From: Craspedostauros australis
Lineage: Eukaryota > Bacillariophyta > Bacillariophyceae > Mastogloiales > Achnanthaceae
Direction of reading: 5' to 3'
NCBI GenBank assembly: GCA_026770025.1
Contig: JAMXDE010000042.1
Location: 1 to 64,000 of the forward strand
Length of the DNA stretch: 64,000 nucleotides
Numbering within the stretch: the first letter of the stretch is position 1; each line of letters starts with the position of its first letter. The notes under the pieces were generated by a model. That model was not told the origin of the DNA. It did not search any database and was given only the letters and a program-made list of their open reading frames with translations. Position numbers and translations under genes: made by a program. Below, in pieces: positions 51,327-63,011 of the stretch.

Positions 51327-52115
51327 TGTTGGCAAGTTCCGCTCACGGTAACCTACGATCGTGGAAGATGGTGTTGGTTGATAGTCTTCTGTTTGCTATT
51401 TCATTAGTTGGCTACTCCGATCCTCTTGGTGTACGCCCGTTCTCTTGTCCGATGCTCTTGGTGCTTCAATCTGTTTCGTAGATTCAGTCTCCGACTATGA
51501 GTCGGTACGCGAGATGCTCTCTCGCTCCTCTCTGTATTCTCTCTCTCTCTCAACATCATGTGCTCGCGCTACACAATACTCCGTGTTCGATGCGTGCTCC
51601 GCATTCGACACTCCGTTCATTCCGTACTGACTTCTACTCCATGAGTACTTACCATTTGAAGTTCACCTTCAGTATCCATGATCTTCATGGGTCATCGTAT
51701 CTTCATCTCCTGCTCTGACTTGGAGACAGCTGTCGACGTGGTGACATGTTGACATTCTGTCAACGTCAGTAGGCGTCCTTCTGCTCTCCAGATGTCACGT
51801 TCCATTGGTGATGTAGTAGTCTGTCAGATGATATCGTCATCTGAGGTTTAGTTGGGAAGTACCTCGAGATTCTCTTGGTACCATTGATGCATGGACGGAC
51901 GATCTTCTGTTTTTCTCAGAAATCGTTATTTGCAAATTTCCTCCAGAAATCTTGCCCCTTTTCGTGTGTTCCATTTCCGCTGTAATTCTGACGAATCACA
52001 GCATGCTATTGACACGAGTATAGTTATACCGTCCAAGTGTGTATGAGAGAATAGCGGGTGAACGATGCACATATACACGTACATCTTGACATATACTCAC
52101 ATATACATCTCGACA
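51327..52115. repeat. Type A LTR, 789 bp
   Basis: Near-complete match to 3915-4709 with TG...CA ends. It is followed by GATGTTGCC, not by CTCAG, so a deletion has joined it to sequence equivalent to 29434. Confidence 0.8.
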
Positions 52116-53605
52116 GATGTTGCCATTCGAGAGAGGAGATGTAAATTTTGTGATGGCCGGAGAGAGAGAGAGTTTGGTGTTCACTCTCTTCCGGTCGCTT
52201 TTGGGGAATGATGTTCATTCAACGGTCTGGTACGTTTGTCCATCCAGGACAACCCACACCACTTATTAGTGGTGTGGGATGGCACGATCGCTCAATCCCC
52301 AATTTGGTCAGACGAGCGATTTCGTCCTAAGTCGAGCATGATTTGTGGGGAGGGACCCTGTGGGACCCCATCCCACCGACATCGACTCATGCTTCAATCT
52401 CGCTCAAACATTCTGAGCAGTCAGACAGTTGACTAACTCGACTAAATCTTAACATGACTAATGGGAATACTAGTTTGAGCTAATACTTGGCTCCCACCAT
52501 CAACGACCATTCGTCAGATATGGTGGGGTGCAGCCTCTTGCAGACTGTCTCTCTGGCACAGACCTCGCAGATTTTGTCTTGAGTTGATACTTCACACATC
52601 TTGTGTGGGTGGGTTGGCAATTGGTTGACTTGTTGATGGCGCCCATCATGGCTGAAGTCATGTGGTGGGTGTGCTGCCATCCCCCCTCTCCCCCCGATTC
52701 CTGCCCACCAACGTTTCCTCTGCACGGACACCTTCCCGGTCGTCCCTGAGCCTCATGCTTTGTGGGAGGTTTGGCCCTGCCCATATGGATGCATCTTGTT
52801 CATTCATAGGCATTGGTGTGGGCTGTGCATGGAACACACAGGCCACATCCAATGAGCCGATCTGGCACCACATTGTGGCCTTCGTGCAGGGGCCTGCCAC
52901 GGCCCCAAATCAACCGCTCTTGTGGCCTCCGCTCACCCACTCACCAAGGGTTGCATCATGATGACGGCAATGTGCTTGGATTTCTCGCTAGACCACTGGT
53001 TGGTGCGGTGCTGGGGGTGCCGTTGGACGGCCATTGTGGAGGTTTTGTTTTGCTGCGCCATTGTTGTGTTGTTGTCTGAAGTTTCGCATTTTGAACCTGT
53101 CTCACATGTTGGGAGATGTAGAGATTCCTTCAAATTGTACCGAATGTACGAAAGAATAATGACACAATACACTTCGAGAGCATCAATACGACTCGATCAT
53201 TCCGTGGGGGCGAAACACACCTGAAGATGTTTCACATCGTGCTGTGATTGGTGAATCATGACATCGTATCCAGTTTCGTGACGTAGATGACGGAGTGGCG
53301 AAATACAGGATAGAACAGGATAGAATGGATATAAACACGGACTCGCCGCTTCTCCCAACAAAGGCCAACACGCCGCAACTAGTGCTATCGTGGATGGACT
53401 GGTGGATCATCTCATCGGAACACCCCAGAAAGAGACCACACAAGTCAAAACGGGAACAAACTCGCTGAAGCAAAGAACAGCAAAGGGTTAAGTTGGATCG
53501 ATGTAGTTGGAAGCACAAGGCTGAAACCCGGAAGAGATCGAAAAATATGCACATCCGTCAGTCCATAACCCTGATTTTAGGAATAGGAGCAACCTCAAAA
53601 CCATC

Positions 53606-53761
53606 ATGGATGTCTATCTATTTATGAACTACAAGGATTACGCATATGTTCTTGGTTTGGATATCGGAGATACAGAGTTAGGAGGTCTATTTCAAACGAT
53701 TGGTCGACTCGCTAACCGGCATCATATTCATCACAGATTCCGACTTGCATCGTACGTATGA
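53606..53761 (+). CDS. Short conserved ORF or last exon spanning S3/S1 (before gene at 54515)
   Basis: 51 codons; relative to the copies at 30911 and 41619 it has I to V, C to Y and silent changes (CTA for TTG, GTT for GTC). Confidence 0.35.
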   Translation: MDVYLFMNYKDYAYVLGLDIGDTELGGLFQTIGRLANRHHIHHRFRLASYV

Positions 53762-54267
53762 ATCGTGAGATAGTCGATGTAGTCTAATATTCCAAGATAC
53801 GTTCGTGCAACGTCCGCAAGGTCGCCAAGGTCCGTGTTATTGGCTGGCGACTTTTCTCTCGCTGTCTGTGTCCTTGTGTTGTGTCTGTTGCGGAGGTTTG
53901 TGATCCTTGTGCGCGGAATCCTTCCCTTCCTTCGAATGGTGATGTGTTCGTGTCCGTGAGTTTGTGTCTGTGTCGTCCACGCTTCCTCTGCTGGTGTCAG
54001 TGTCGGTGTTCGTACTTTTGGTGGTGCGCCGCCTTCCACGTCCAACGTACAAGGGTACAGTATCGTGGGGGCAGAAGGAGCAATTCCACGAAGTATTCGA
54101 TGGGGATCGTTCCTACTTTTGACTGTGGCGATGTTGTCCTGCGTGGCGCACGAAAACAAACACGCCATGGCATCACGAGCCTTCGCTTGACTTCCGTCTC
54201 TGTTGGGTTCACAGGCTTTCCGCGAGAGCGCTCTTCCCCACTTCACCGCATTCGTGTTGCCACTCAA
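53731..54267 (-). CDS. Hypothetical 178-aa ORF (copy D)
   Basis: Intact version as at 18593-19129, divergent from the gene at 54515. No ATG at the 5' end and no family recognised. Confidence 0.3.
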   Translation of the reverse strand: MSGNTNAVKWGRALSRKACEPNRDGSQAKARDAMACLFSCATQDNIATVKSRNDPHRILRGIAPSAPTILYPCTLDVEGGAPPKVRTPTLTPAEEAWTTQTQTHGHEHITIRRKGRIPRTRITNLRNRHNTRTQTAREKSPANNTDLGDLADVARTYLGILDYIDYLTIHTYDASRNL

Positions 54268-54514
54268 ACCAGAGCATAGTACTTTACTTTAGATCGTACG
54301 AACAGACTGAAGGGATAGCAGTAAGCTCAACAAGGAGGCACAATCAGAGCAGAGCATCGCGCCGTCGTCCGAATGTAACTCCCGTTTCTCTCTTGCTCTC
54401 TTACGATCTATTATATCAGCAGTCGTCGACTCGTACCACTACTAATAGTCGCATCCGTATTCGTGCTGTGCTGTGATACGCTCTGCACCAGAGTACGAGC
54501 AGAGACGCAGCAAG
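54268..54514 (+). promoter_or_regulatory. Promoter/5' UTR of the 920-aa nuclear-type gene
   Basis: The source copy of the promoter duplicated in units A-C. CT-rich just upstream (TCTCTCTTGCTCTC). Confidence 0.5.
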
Positions 54515-57500
54515 ATGCCCGCGTCGATGACGGAAGACATGCTGACGGCGACGGATCATGACCTCATGGACGCCGCGATGAAGCCACGCTCTGCTTCCGG
54601 CAGCGGCGCAGATCCCAACGCAAAGGAAGCGGACTCCGTCAGGACGAAGTCATCCGAAGCCAAAGATAGCGATGGTTCTGACGGTGCTACGAACAGCAGT
54701 GGTAACAACGATGCCTCAAAGCAGCGGCAAGGCGACGAGGAGCAACAGGAAAGCAAGGACTCCTCCGCCAAGGCCGACGATGGCAACGCCAACAGCAGCA
54801 ACAACAGCAAGGACAAGCCCAATACGCTGGTCCCCAAACGCAAGGTCGCCCTCACAACAACGGCAACGGCAACAGTAGCAGGAGATGCCAACGCTGGAAC
54901 CACCGATGGCAACAACAAGAACAGAAGCAATAGCATCAGCAGCAATGGCAAGAGCAACGACAACAAGACCTCTGCTGTTGTTGCTACTACCAACACAAAC
55001 ACAAACACAACGACAGTCACAACCACAAACAACAGCACAAAGATGAAAGACATGAACAAGGACAAGCTGAGACGCAAGAAGAAAAGGAAGAGCAAGCGAT
55101 CGCGATCTCGGAGGAGGCTCCTGTTCAGCGACTCCATCTGCGTCTACATTCCTCTCAATGTGACGGCCGACATGCGCGTGCCGCTGGAACGCCAACGCAA
55201 GAAGCGCATCCGACGCATCTACCAACGGTATCCCGCTCTGCTCGAGGAACGCAAGAGAGCGCTGCAGCGCAGGAAGGAGCAGGACGGCGACATGGATGCC
55301 GACAGCGACAAGGGCAAGGATGGCGTGCTGCTTCCGGCGGCCGATGATGAGGCACAGGACAACGACAACGATGCGGATAATGGCAACGACAACGCCAACG
55401 CCAACAGCAAAAAGGTGACGAAGCGCAAGCCCGTGCTCACCAACGTCCCGCAACCCGATCAGTTCGGCTCCGTCATTGATTACCTCGAGGCCAAGTACAC
55501 GAGGGGCGTCATGCTCAATGACGATGAGGACGGCATGGGCGGCACCGACGCGGACAATGCCGAAGCCGATGGTGCCGCCGCGTCTGCCCCTGCTGCGAAT
55601 CAAGGAGACGGGGAAGGCAGCGTCTACTCGCAATCCTCCTTCCTCGACGACACCGATCTGCGCCGCACGGTCGCCGAGCAGGTCATGGCCAACGCGACGC
55701 TCACGAAGCTCGAATTGGAGCACGATGACAACGACTTCTTCGTCAACGTAGGCAACCTCGAAGTGGAGAACGATGAGTACGTGCGGGATGATTACGATCC
55801 GCTCAAGGATGAGAACGACGAGACCAAGAAGAAAAAGAAGAAGCAGACCAAGAAGAAGCTGCCCGCGTCGTCGACTCCCAAGAATGCGGCGGCTGCCGGT
55901 GATACCATTGATGCCAAGTCCAGCAAAAAGACCCAGACACCGTCGCAACCAAATGGCAACAAAAATGATAATGCGGCCGCCACCGCGAAGGCGAAGGGTG
56001 GCAAAGGCAAAGGACGAGCGTCGCTCGGTGCGCAATCCATCAAGTCGGCCAAATCCAGCAAGAGCAACGCCACCGTCAACAGCAAAAAGAAGACGACCAA
56101 GGCAGACAGCGCAGATGATGAAAGCGCCGATCACAGCGCAGCGAAGGAGGAAGACCCACAAAACGACGATGACGACAACGATGGCGACCAGGAAGTGGAC
56201 GATACGGAGGAGATGGATGAAACGCAGCAGCAGCTGCGTCAGAACGTGGAGAAGTGCGACGCCAAACGCATCGAGATGCGCAAGCAGCTATCTGCGGCCA
56301 TCAAGGCGCTCACCGATGAGGAGCTTCCGCGTTTCAAAACCAAGCTGAAGGTCACCGTCGTCTGCCCACCTGACAAGAAGTCGGGAGACTATGTCACCTT
56401 CACGTACGTATCAAGTGTTCGCGTGTCCTATGTGGTGCAAATACGTGCGTTTATGTTCCCACCAAACTGTGTCGTTCAATCCCAGTCAACATCATTCGAT
56501 GCCATTCGATGCTTCCATCCAGCACGACACATATTGCATGCTCTTATGTTGTCTCACATCATGTGCTTACATATGCAACGCGTCGCTCTTCTCCAATACG
56601 CATTCCAATCATGTAACATGCCTCCATGTACGCTCCACGTAAACTCCACGTAAACTCCATTCACATTCCACAGTAACCCGCACAATCCAGGACAGAAACT
56701 CCGTGTCAAGGTCCCTAAAGACTGCACGCCTGGCACCAGCTTCAAGGTCACCGTCCCAGCCAAACGTCCGCCGCAAACGTCACCGACGACGGATCTCAAC
56801 AAATTCTCAAGGGAGTTCCAGGAACTCCTCGACGATTACGCGCACGCCCACGATGACTGGTGCGTGGCGATGGGCGATTTCGACCCGGACTTCTCAACCT
56901 ACAAGGAGAAGGTCAACAAGTACGAATCGTTCGCCAAGCTCTTCCCCAAGAACCTCCTCACGACTGTCACCGAATCCTACATGAAGCGCCTCATCCGACG
57001 GTCACGGCAGAACAGGCACAAGCGCATCAAGGCGGCAGCCAATCGACAAACTCAGCTGGACGAGACGGCCAAGTCCGTCAACGTGGAAGGCGCCGACGGT
57101 GCGGGTACGAAAGATGGCAACGTCCCGGATCTGACGCAGTCCAGCAGCGACGCAAACAAAGAAAAGGATGGCGCCAAGCCCAAACGCGCCCGAGACGCCG
57201 ATGGTGATGCACCCGCCAGCAAAAGACGTGTCAGAAGGGTGGAGCTGATGTATCCAACCCAAGGTTCCATGTTCCCGGCCATCCCATTCCAGTCGGACGA
57301 CTTCACGATACCCAACGGCCCCGCACCGCGCCCAGTACCATCCACACCACGATCCATGCCCAGCGCGCAGTCTACACCGGCGTCCGCGCAAAGATCACCA
57401 AAGTCAAAAGCCTCCAGTGCCAGAAAACCAGTCAAGAAGGAAAGGTCGTCGACGCCACCGCCGCGTACCGACGTGCTGCATTTTCCATCATCTGGTTCCA

Positions 57501-57547
57501 CATTCCAAAAGCTCAAGTTCTTGGAGACCCATTTTGTTAGGAAGTGA
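54515..57547 (+). CDS. Low-complexity, highly charged protein, 920 aa, one intron; intact parent of the chimeric ORFs
   Basis: Exons 54515-56403 and 56674-57547; the 270-nt intron has GTACGT and CCACAG borders (…DYVTFT|NPHNPGQ). Residues 1-200 are Ser/Asn/Thr-rich. Then come a basic cluster (KLRRKKKRKSKRSRSRRR, a likely nuclear signal), a conserved-looking block (SICVYIPLNVTADMRVPLER then IRRIYQRYPALLEERKRAL), long acidic and Lys-rich stretches, and a beta-rich motif around residues 610-650 (KVTVVCPPDKKSGDYVTF, KLRVKVPKDCTPGTSFKV). The C-terminal part has WCVAMGDFDPDFSTYKEKV and further basic patches. Function unknown; a chromatin or nucleolar role is possible from composition only. Its first 98 residues and promoter are what S1 duplicates. 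Confidence 0.75.
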
Positions 57548-58219
57548 GAAGGCGACTTGGTAACATATGCAATAAGATTTTCCCATCGACTCGTACGCAC
57601 TGCTCTATGTTATGCTATGTGTTGCGTTGGCAGTCTACGAGTGTGTGTAGAGTAATCGTCATCGTCTGTGACAAATTTCATTGGTGCGATTACACACACC
57701 ACATGAGTGGCCCCTGTGCAGCATTGAGGCTTTTTCGTTTGTCGAAGTGACAGACCTTGGACACGTCATTTTTCGCCACCCATCGGTTCGTCCGTTGGTG
57801 TCGCCATTTTCCGCATCTTTTGTCACACAAGAGCGCAATAATTGTTGCGTCGTGATGTGGCAGAGCGGGTGGCGCCTGCTCAACTCACCTCTTTTGAAAC
57901 CAACCAGGCCAACTTTGTGATGAATGTCTCATCGGTGAATCATTGCGCAACACTGGTGCCTCCACACATAGGTCATACCCTACTGCGGCTCGTCGAGTAT
58001 CTGATTGTCGCCACTCACTTCCGAATACGCTGTGTGAGCTCAAGCAACAGGCCATCTCAACGATACAGCACGGTTGCTCGGACGCTGATACTCGCATTGT
58101 AGTCGTACAATACCGGTTGAGGTCTCCTTTGGTCAAACGAACCATAACATGCTGAGAGTAATTTGCACATCGGCCAACACTAACACTCACAATACCAACG
58201 CCAACAACAGCAAAACACG
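57548..58219. other. Intergenic region
   Basis: 672 bp. Short ORFs (for example 57681-57920) have no coding character. Likely 3' UTR of the 920-aa gene and promoter of the next; nothing else seen. Confidence 0.4.
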
Positions 58220-59953
58220 ATGTCAACAATGGAAGAGGCCGGCACGATCGTGGAGCAACTGGTCAACACCAACATCGATGTGAATCTGAATGTGAATGTG
58301 AATGTGGAAGATGTGAGCGCGGCCTTGTCCATGACGGCAGCATCGGTGGCGGCCGCTGCCTCCTCCTTGACGGAAGATGCCGCAACCATCATCCAAGCCA
58401 ACACGGAGGAGATCATCGCCAGCGCGACGATCGCCACCTCCACTTCTTCCAACGCTATGTCCTACGGCTGGGCGGCCGCCGCCTTCGCTGCTCTGTGTTA
58501 CGGTTCCTACGGCGTCCCCATCAAGTACACGACGGACGTCGACGTGCATCCCTTCGTCCTGCAATCCTACAAGACCTGCGTCATGTTCTGTCTGGCATGG
58601 ATGGTGCCCATCCTAGGATACCGCATCGCCTTCACGCCGTGGGGCATCCTGTCGGGCTTCCTCTGGGTCGTCGGCGGCACGGGCGGCATCATCGGGATTC
58701 GCACCGTCGGCATGGCGACCGCCGTCGGCACGTGGGCGTCGACCATGATCCTCGTCAACTTCTCGTGGGGCATCCTCATCTTCCAGGAACCGGTGCATTC
58801 CTTCTCCAGCACGTGCATGTCCTTCGTCCTGCTCATCATCGGGTTGGTGGGCATGAGCAAGTACTCGTCGCCGACGACGGCCAAGACGAGTCGCACGAAA
58901 GATGAGCAGGATCATCCTTTGAATGGCAAGGGCAACAGCAATGGCACCAACGGCATTGGAAGAATAGCCAGGGGCCTGCGTCGCAAATCGAAATCCGACG
59001 TTGTCATGAATGGCACGGATATGGACGTTGGCATCGAAATGGGCATGAACATGGATTCTGAGACCACCGCTGATGGTGACACGAACAGGGGCAGCGCGAT
59101 GGATCGCATGGATGCCACGTTGCTCAAGTCGAGAAAGAAGACGCACCTCAGTATGCTCGATGTGATGGAAAGCAACGATGGTGCAGGATATGCGTCGAAT
59201 GCCACGCGCAATGGGATAGAGGCAATCGGCGAATCGGGCTTTGAAAAGAATAAGGCGCATGACATGACTGCGGCATCACCGAGCGCAGCTGCGTCGGGGA
59301 AGGATTGCGGCCACGGCGGCATGAGTAAGATCGCCATGGGCACCAGCGCCGTTATCACCAACGGCGCCAGCAACAACAAGCACGGCGCCTCCCAAATCAG
59401 TATCAACGGCCATCACCATGACACAAATGATAAGCACAAAGATGATGGATCCGCCAGATTCTTCCAGAACAAACGACAGATCGGAATCTTCTTCTCAGTG
59501 TGGAACGGCCTCTTCGGTGGCTCCGCTCTGATTCCGTTGCATTATGCCAAGAAGCACGGCTACGGCGGCGTGCAGTACATCCTCAGCTTCGCGTGCGGCG
59601 CTCTCATCTCCAACCTCCTGCTCTGGATCATCTTCCTCACCACCATCTACACGACGCAGTCCAAACCCGTCTTCCCACAATGGCACGTGCGCCGGTTATG
59701 GAAACAGGCCGTCCTGGCGGGATTGCTGCTGGGCTGCGGTCAATTCTCCGGTATCCTCGCCACGACGGCGTTGGGACAGGCTGTGGGCAACTCCCTCGTG
59801 CAGTGCAAGATCCTCGTCAGCGGCATTTGGGGCATCCTTTTCTTCAAGGAGATCGGCGATCCGAAGATGATCCGGCGGTGGTTCCTGTCGGCCATCATCT
59901 GCGTCGTCGCCATCATCTGGTTGAGTTGCGAGCGGTTACTGGCCAAGACGTGA
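58220..59953 (+). CDS. TMEM144-family membrane transporter with long central loop
   Basis: 577 residues, no intron seen. About ten membrane helices as two groups of five: residues about 82-215 (YGWAAAAFAALCYGSYGVP; ILSGFLWVVGGTGGIIGIR; GTWASTMILVNFSWGILIF) and about 419-575 (IFFSVWNGLFGGSALIPLHY; GALISNLLLWIIF; LLLGCGQFSGILATTALGQ; ILVSGIWGILFF). CYGSYGVP and the W-G-x-L-x-F elements are typical of TMEM144 and the drug/metabolite-transporter superfamily (bacterial GRP/GlcU sugar uptake). The family is thought to move sugars or related solutes; the substrate here is unknown. A 200-residue hydrophilic loop (residues 217-418), rich in Asn/Gly/Met and His, separates the halves and is unusually long. 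An 80-residue N-terminal extension precedes TM1. Confidence 0.85.
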   Translation: MSTMEEAGTIVEQLVNTNIDVNLNVNVNVEDVSAALSMTAASVAAAASSLTEDAATIIQANTEEIIASATIATSTSSNAMSYGWAAAAFAALCYGSYGVPIKYTTDVDVHPFVLQSYKTCVMFCLAWMVPILGYRIAFTPWGILSGFLWVVGGTGGIIGIRTVGMATAVGTWASTMILVNFSWGILIFQEPVHSFSSTCMSFVLLIIGLVGMSKYSSPTTAKTSRTKDEQDHPLNGKGNSNGTNGIGRIARGLRRKSKSDVVMNGTDMDVGIEMGMNMDSETTADGDTNRGSAMDRMDATLLKSRKKTHLSMLDVMESNDGAGYASNATRNGIEAIGESGFEKNKAHDMTAASPSAAASGKDCGHGGMSKIAMGTSAVITNGASNNKHGASQISINGHHHDTNDKHKDDGSARFFQNKRQIGIFFSVWNGLFGGSALIPLHYAKKHGYGGVQYILSFACGALISNLLLWIIFLTTIYTTQSKPVFPQWHVRRLWKQAVLAGLLLGCGQFSGILATTALGQAVGNSLVQCKILVSGIWGILFFKEIGDPKMIRRWFLSAIICVVAIIWLSCERLLAKT

Positions 59954-60037
59954 GCTGCACGAATGCAATACTTGCATTGCGCGAAGTGTAATAGGAGCTA
60001 TGGTAGAATCGCATGTCATCGAAGTTATTGCATTCCA

Positions 60038-62313
60038 TTACTCTACTCTCTTGTGTTTTCTAGTCCTGGACGGCTTGGCATACCGAAGACCGAGCAGATC
60101 CTGATGGAACAGCTTCTCTTCGTAATGCGCACGACCTGCCTTGAACTTGTTCCACGCCTTGAAGATGGCGCGCGCACGTTTGGAGGCGTCTGTGCCAAAC
60201 TCGTCCGATCCGAAGGGAATCTTCTCGATGCGGAAGCGCTCATCCTTCTCCACCTTGAGCTGCCGGGCCAGACGTTCGCCGACCTCCGATCCCAGGATCG
60301 GTCCCGACGCATCCGGGATGAGGTGCTCCATCTCGACGCCTTCCAGCAGGTAGTTACCATACCTGGCCACGAACTTGGCCCTGTCAGTGTGCTTCGTGTA
60401 CTCGTCGGATAGTTCACGGATGGCGCCTAAGCTCACCAGCTTCTTCAACTGCACGTCGTACGGCAAGTCCCAAAACAGCTTCTCATCTTCGGTTGCGGAA
60501 TCCGGTGGGCCGTTCTCCAAGAGGCGGTTCAAGAGCACTTCCGCTGCCGTTTCATCACGGATGCTGTTCCAGAAGCTGTCGGAGTCCTCCTTCGTCTGTG
60601 GCGGCGATGCCAAAAGCGATTGCCTGGTCGCATCGAAATCGACATCATTCAGGGAAGCATCTGGCGAGATGGCAGTGACGTACTCCGCCATCCAGCCCTG
60701 TTGAGGTTGGCGCAGACAACGATGAAAGGAGGGTGGAGGTCAGAAATGTGAGTCGGTTTACCACACGAAACAAAAGGAGAGCAGAAGTGTTGAGTATGAG
60801 CATGACAAGATGTGAATGAAACCGAAGTATATGCACCATTTTGGCACTACACATGAGAGTAGAACATAGTCCACCAATGCAATTGATGCAATCGATGCAT
60901 ACGCCCAGCAAGGAGGCAATCACACGCAAGCGCATTTTCAGTTCTGCGTTGAATGGGTGAACTCACATCGAACTTTTTCTTGCGTTGACTTTGCCATTGG
61001 TCGTACGGAGAGTTCATGTTGACGCGACGCCATTCCTGCAGCTCCTCTGTCAAATCAAGTATCTTCTTCTCGCGTTCCTGATCTTCGTCATAGGCAGGTG
61101 CCTCCGGGGCAGGAGCTGGCGAATCCTCGGATGGATCGTGCCAGTCCTGCAATGCCTTGAGCAGGCTATCGATATCCTTGCCCTCGAGGACGTCTGGCTT
61201 GGAAGGTGTTGCGATGCCGCCAGTGTCATCTGCGTCATTGAGGTCGCCATCCATTTCCTCCTCGTCGTCAAGGAGGCTCGCATCAAGGACTGTCTCTGGG
61301 AAGAGGGCATGCCGGGCCGTGACGATATCGCGTCCTTGCCCCAGAAGGCTTGCGTCTTCACCTTCCAACAACGACAGCCAGGTTTCTTCGGACATGCCCA
61401 GGACCTTCTTGGCGATCCAATGATCCAGCGCCGTCGACGCGCCTACGGTCCATTCGGCGTAGGGCACGGATTGCAGCCGGTATGTCCAGCTGATCATGCC
61501 CTCGAAGGCGCGCTGGTCGTTGGAGTAGAGCAGCGAGAGGTAATCCACGTTTGTCATGTCGTTTGGTTTGGACGTCTTTCCATCGGGGAAGAACCGCTGC
61601 GCGGTCTCGGTTGGCGTTTCCTCCGTCGCGACACGACCGAGCTGCCTGCGCTTGGACTGCAAGGCGCTCGCCTTGGTGCGGGCGTTGCGTCGCTCGGCCG
61701 CGGCATCCTCCCGCAGCATGTCCTCCACCGAATCCAGCGCATCCTGCTCGCTGATGCCGTGCATGCGCATGACCTCGTTCTGCTTGATGGCGAACGCGTA
61801 GGCCTTGTTGACCGCGGCGCTCTTCTGTCCCATGGCGGAGTCCACGCGAGGCACCTTGTCGGCTCCCAGCAGCTTGCGGTAGTACTCCTCGGACGATGCG
61901 GCAGCGCCGTTCTCGGATGCCTGTCGTTCGTGCAGCCGCTTGAGGTACTTCTCGGCCAGCCTGTCCGTGGGACGGTGCTTCTTGACGTACTCTTTGGCCA
62001 TCCTGCGCTGATCCTTGACCGGAACGAACGGCCGGAAGGGCATGGGAGGATTGAGCGTCATGGCTTCGTACTCGAAGGGGTAATCTTGGATTTGGCTGCC
62101 ACGCTGCACGTTCCACCGGATGCGTCGCTCCTCGGTGGGATTCTCCGACATCTCGCGGTTCATGTCGCGGATCTCCTCGTTGGTTCGGTACGTGCCCGAC
62201 TTGACCGACTTCTGTATGTAGGTCAGCAGGTCCGGCTTCTGCTTCAGGATGCGCTGCTGTCCATGGCGGTTGGACACCGCGCCGCGGCCCATGGCCACCC
62301 TCGTGGCTTGCAT
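60038..62313 (-). CDS. Conserved protein of unknown function, 668 aa, one intron
   Basis: Exons 62313-60967 and 60697-60038; the 269-nt intron has GTGAGT and CAACAG borders in phase 0 (KKKFD|GWMAEYVT). The start is MQATRVAMGRGAVSNRHGQQ, whose Arg-rich, acid-free N-terminus could be a mitochondrial presequence. Then KPDLLTYIQKSVKSGTYRTN, ENPTEERRIRWNVQRGS, and the Pro-rich block YEAMTLNPPMPFRPFVPV. The middle is helical with ISWTYRLQSVPYAEWTVGAS. The C-terminal exon has EKLFWDLPYDVQLKKLVSLG and ends in a basic tail (PSRTRKHKRVE). I do not recognise the family. Even composition and low repetition show that it is a real conserved gene. Convergent with the TMEM144 gene, 84 bp apart. Confidence 0.8.
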
Positions 62314-63011
62314 TTTGGTGGGAAGTAGTTGAGTGGACTAGAGTGGACTAGAGTGGATTGGTATTGCCAGGATTACTGGGAAGGACGCTGGCCGTGCATA
62401 CACCACAACCATTCACCCAGTCTCTGCTCTGTTGGGACCAAAGAGTGTGTACGTGGTCGCCTTGTGTCACCGTATCTCAATGCGTTCCGACACATCATCA
62501 ATTACCATCACCATCTCCACAACCGTTCCACCACCACCGCCGTTGTCGCCATCAACTCGAGAACGAGTTTGAGACGACCAAACGATCGAAGGACTGACGG
62601 TGAGATTTGATTGTAGCCTATCAAAATAAGACTAGACTAGAGAACGCATGGAACAACATTGTCAGCACACCGTTGTTGTGTTTGCGATGAACGTCAAGGC
62701 TGGAGACAAGCGATGGACTTTGCACCAGAGGACAGCTAAGTATGCTCTGGAGAGTGCTCTACAAGGAATTCGTAGTGTTAACAATGGGATTAATTGTTGT
62801 TGTGAACATGCACGCATTGACGATGGTCGTGATTCTACGATCTTGCTTGGTTGGTTGGTTGCGATGATCCAATCAATCCGCAACCAAGCAACACAGATGC
62901 GTATTCGCCCTGCGGGTTTCAAGCGGTAGCTCGTATGTATGCGTGCCTCGACGATGACGTTGGGGGTTGGTGCATGTTCATCCGATGCACATGTACACGC
63001 ACATGTACATG
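62314..63011. other. Intergenic region
   Basis: About 700 bp. It begins with two to three copies of GAGTGGACTA just upstream of the previous gene. An ATG ORF at 62648-62929 (93 codons) has no recognisable domain and is not proposed as a gene. Likely promoter of the minus-strand gene at 62313 and 3' UTR of the next. Confidence 0.4.

Larger units (their letters stand above)
41674..53660. repeat. Tandem unit C (about 12 kb)
   Basis: S1 and hydrolase nearly identical to B; LRR gene and flank nearly identical to A. S1/S2 breakpoint near 42815. Its S3 has lost the first about 750 bp, replaced by two Copia LTR pieces. Confidence 0.9.
50941..53660. repeat. LRR 3' flank and rearranged segment S3 of unit C
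   Basis: S3 is cut at CTCAG (51174-51178), the same site where the Copia element sits in copy 0. Then come LTR pieces to 52115, then insertion sequence as in unit A (to 52485), then normal S3. A 10-bp duplication (ACAGGATAGA) at about 53306 is unique. No intact gene. Confidence 0.8.

Noticed and set aside
54716-56161. 481-aa minus-strand ORF
   Set aside because: Antisense shadow of the 920-aa gene: the low-complexity, GC-rich sense codons leave the other strand open. Val/Leu/Arg-rich with no domain.
60985-62328. 447-aa plus-strand ORF
   Set aside because: Antisense of the two-exon 668-aa gene, whose frame has better composition and proper splice sites.
62648-62929. 93-aa ORF with ATG start
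   Set aside because: No domain, no paralogue in the window, and length within what is expected by chance.
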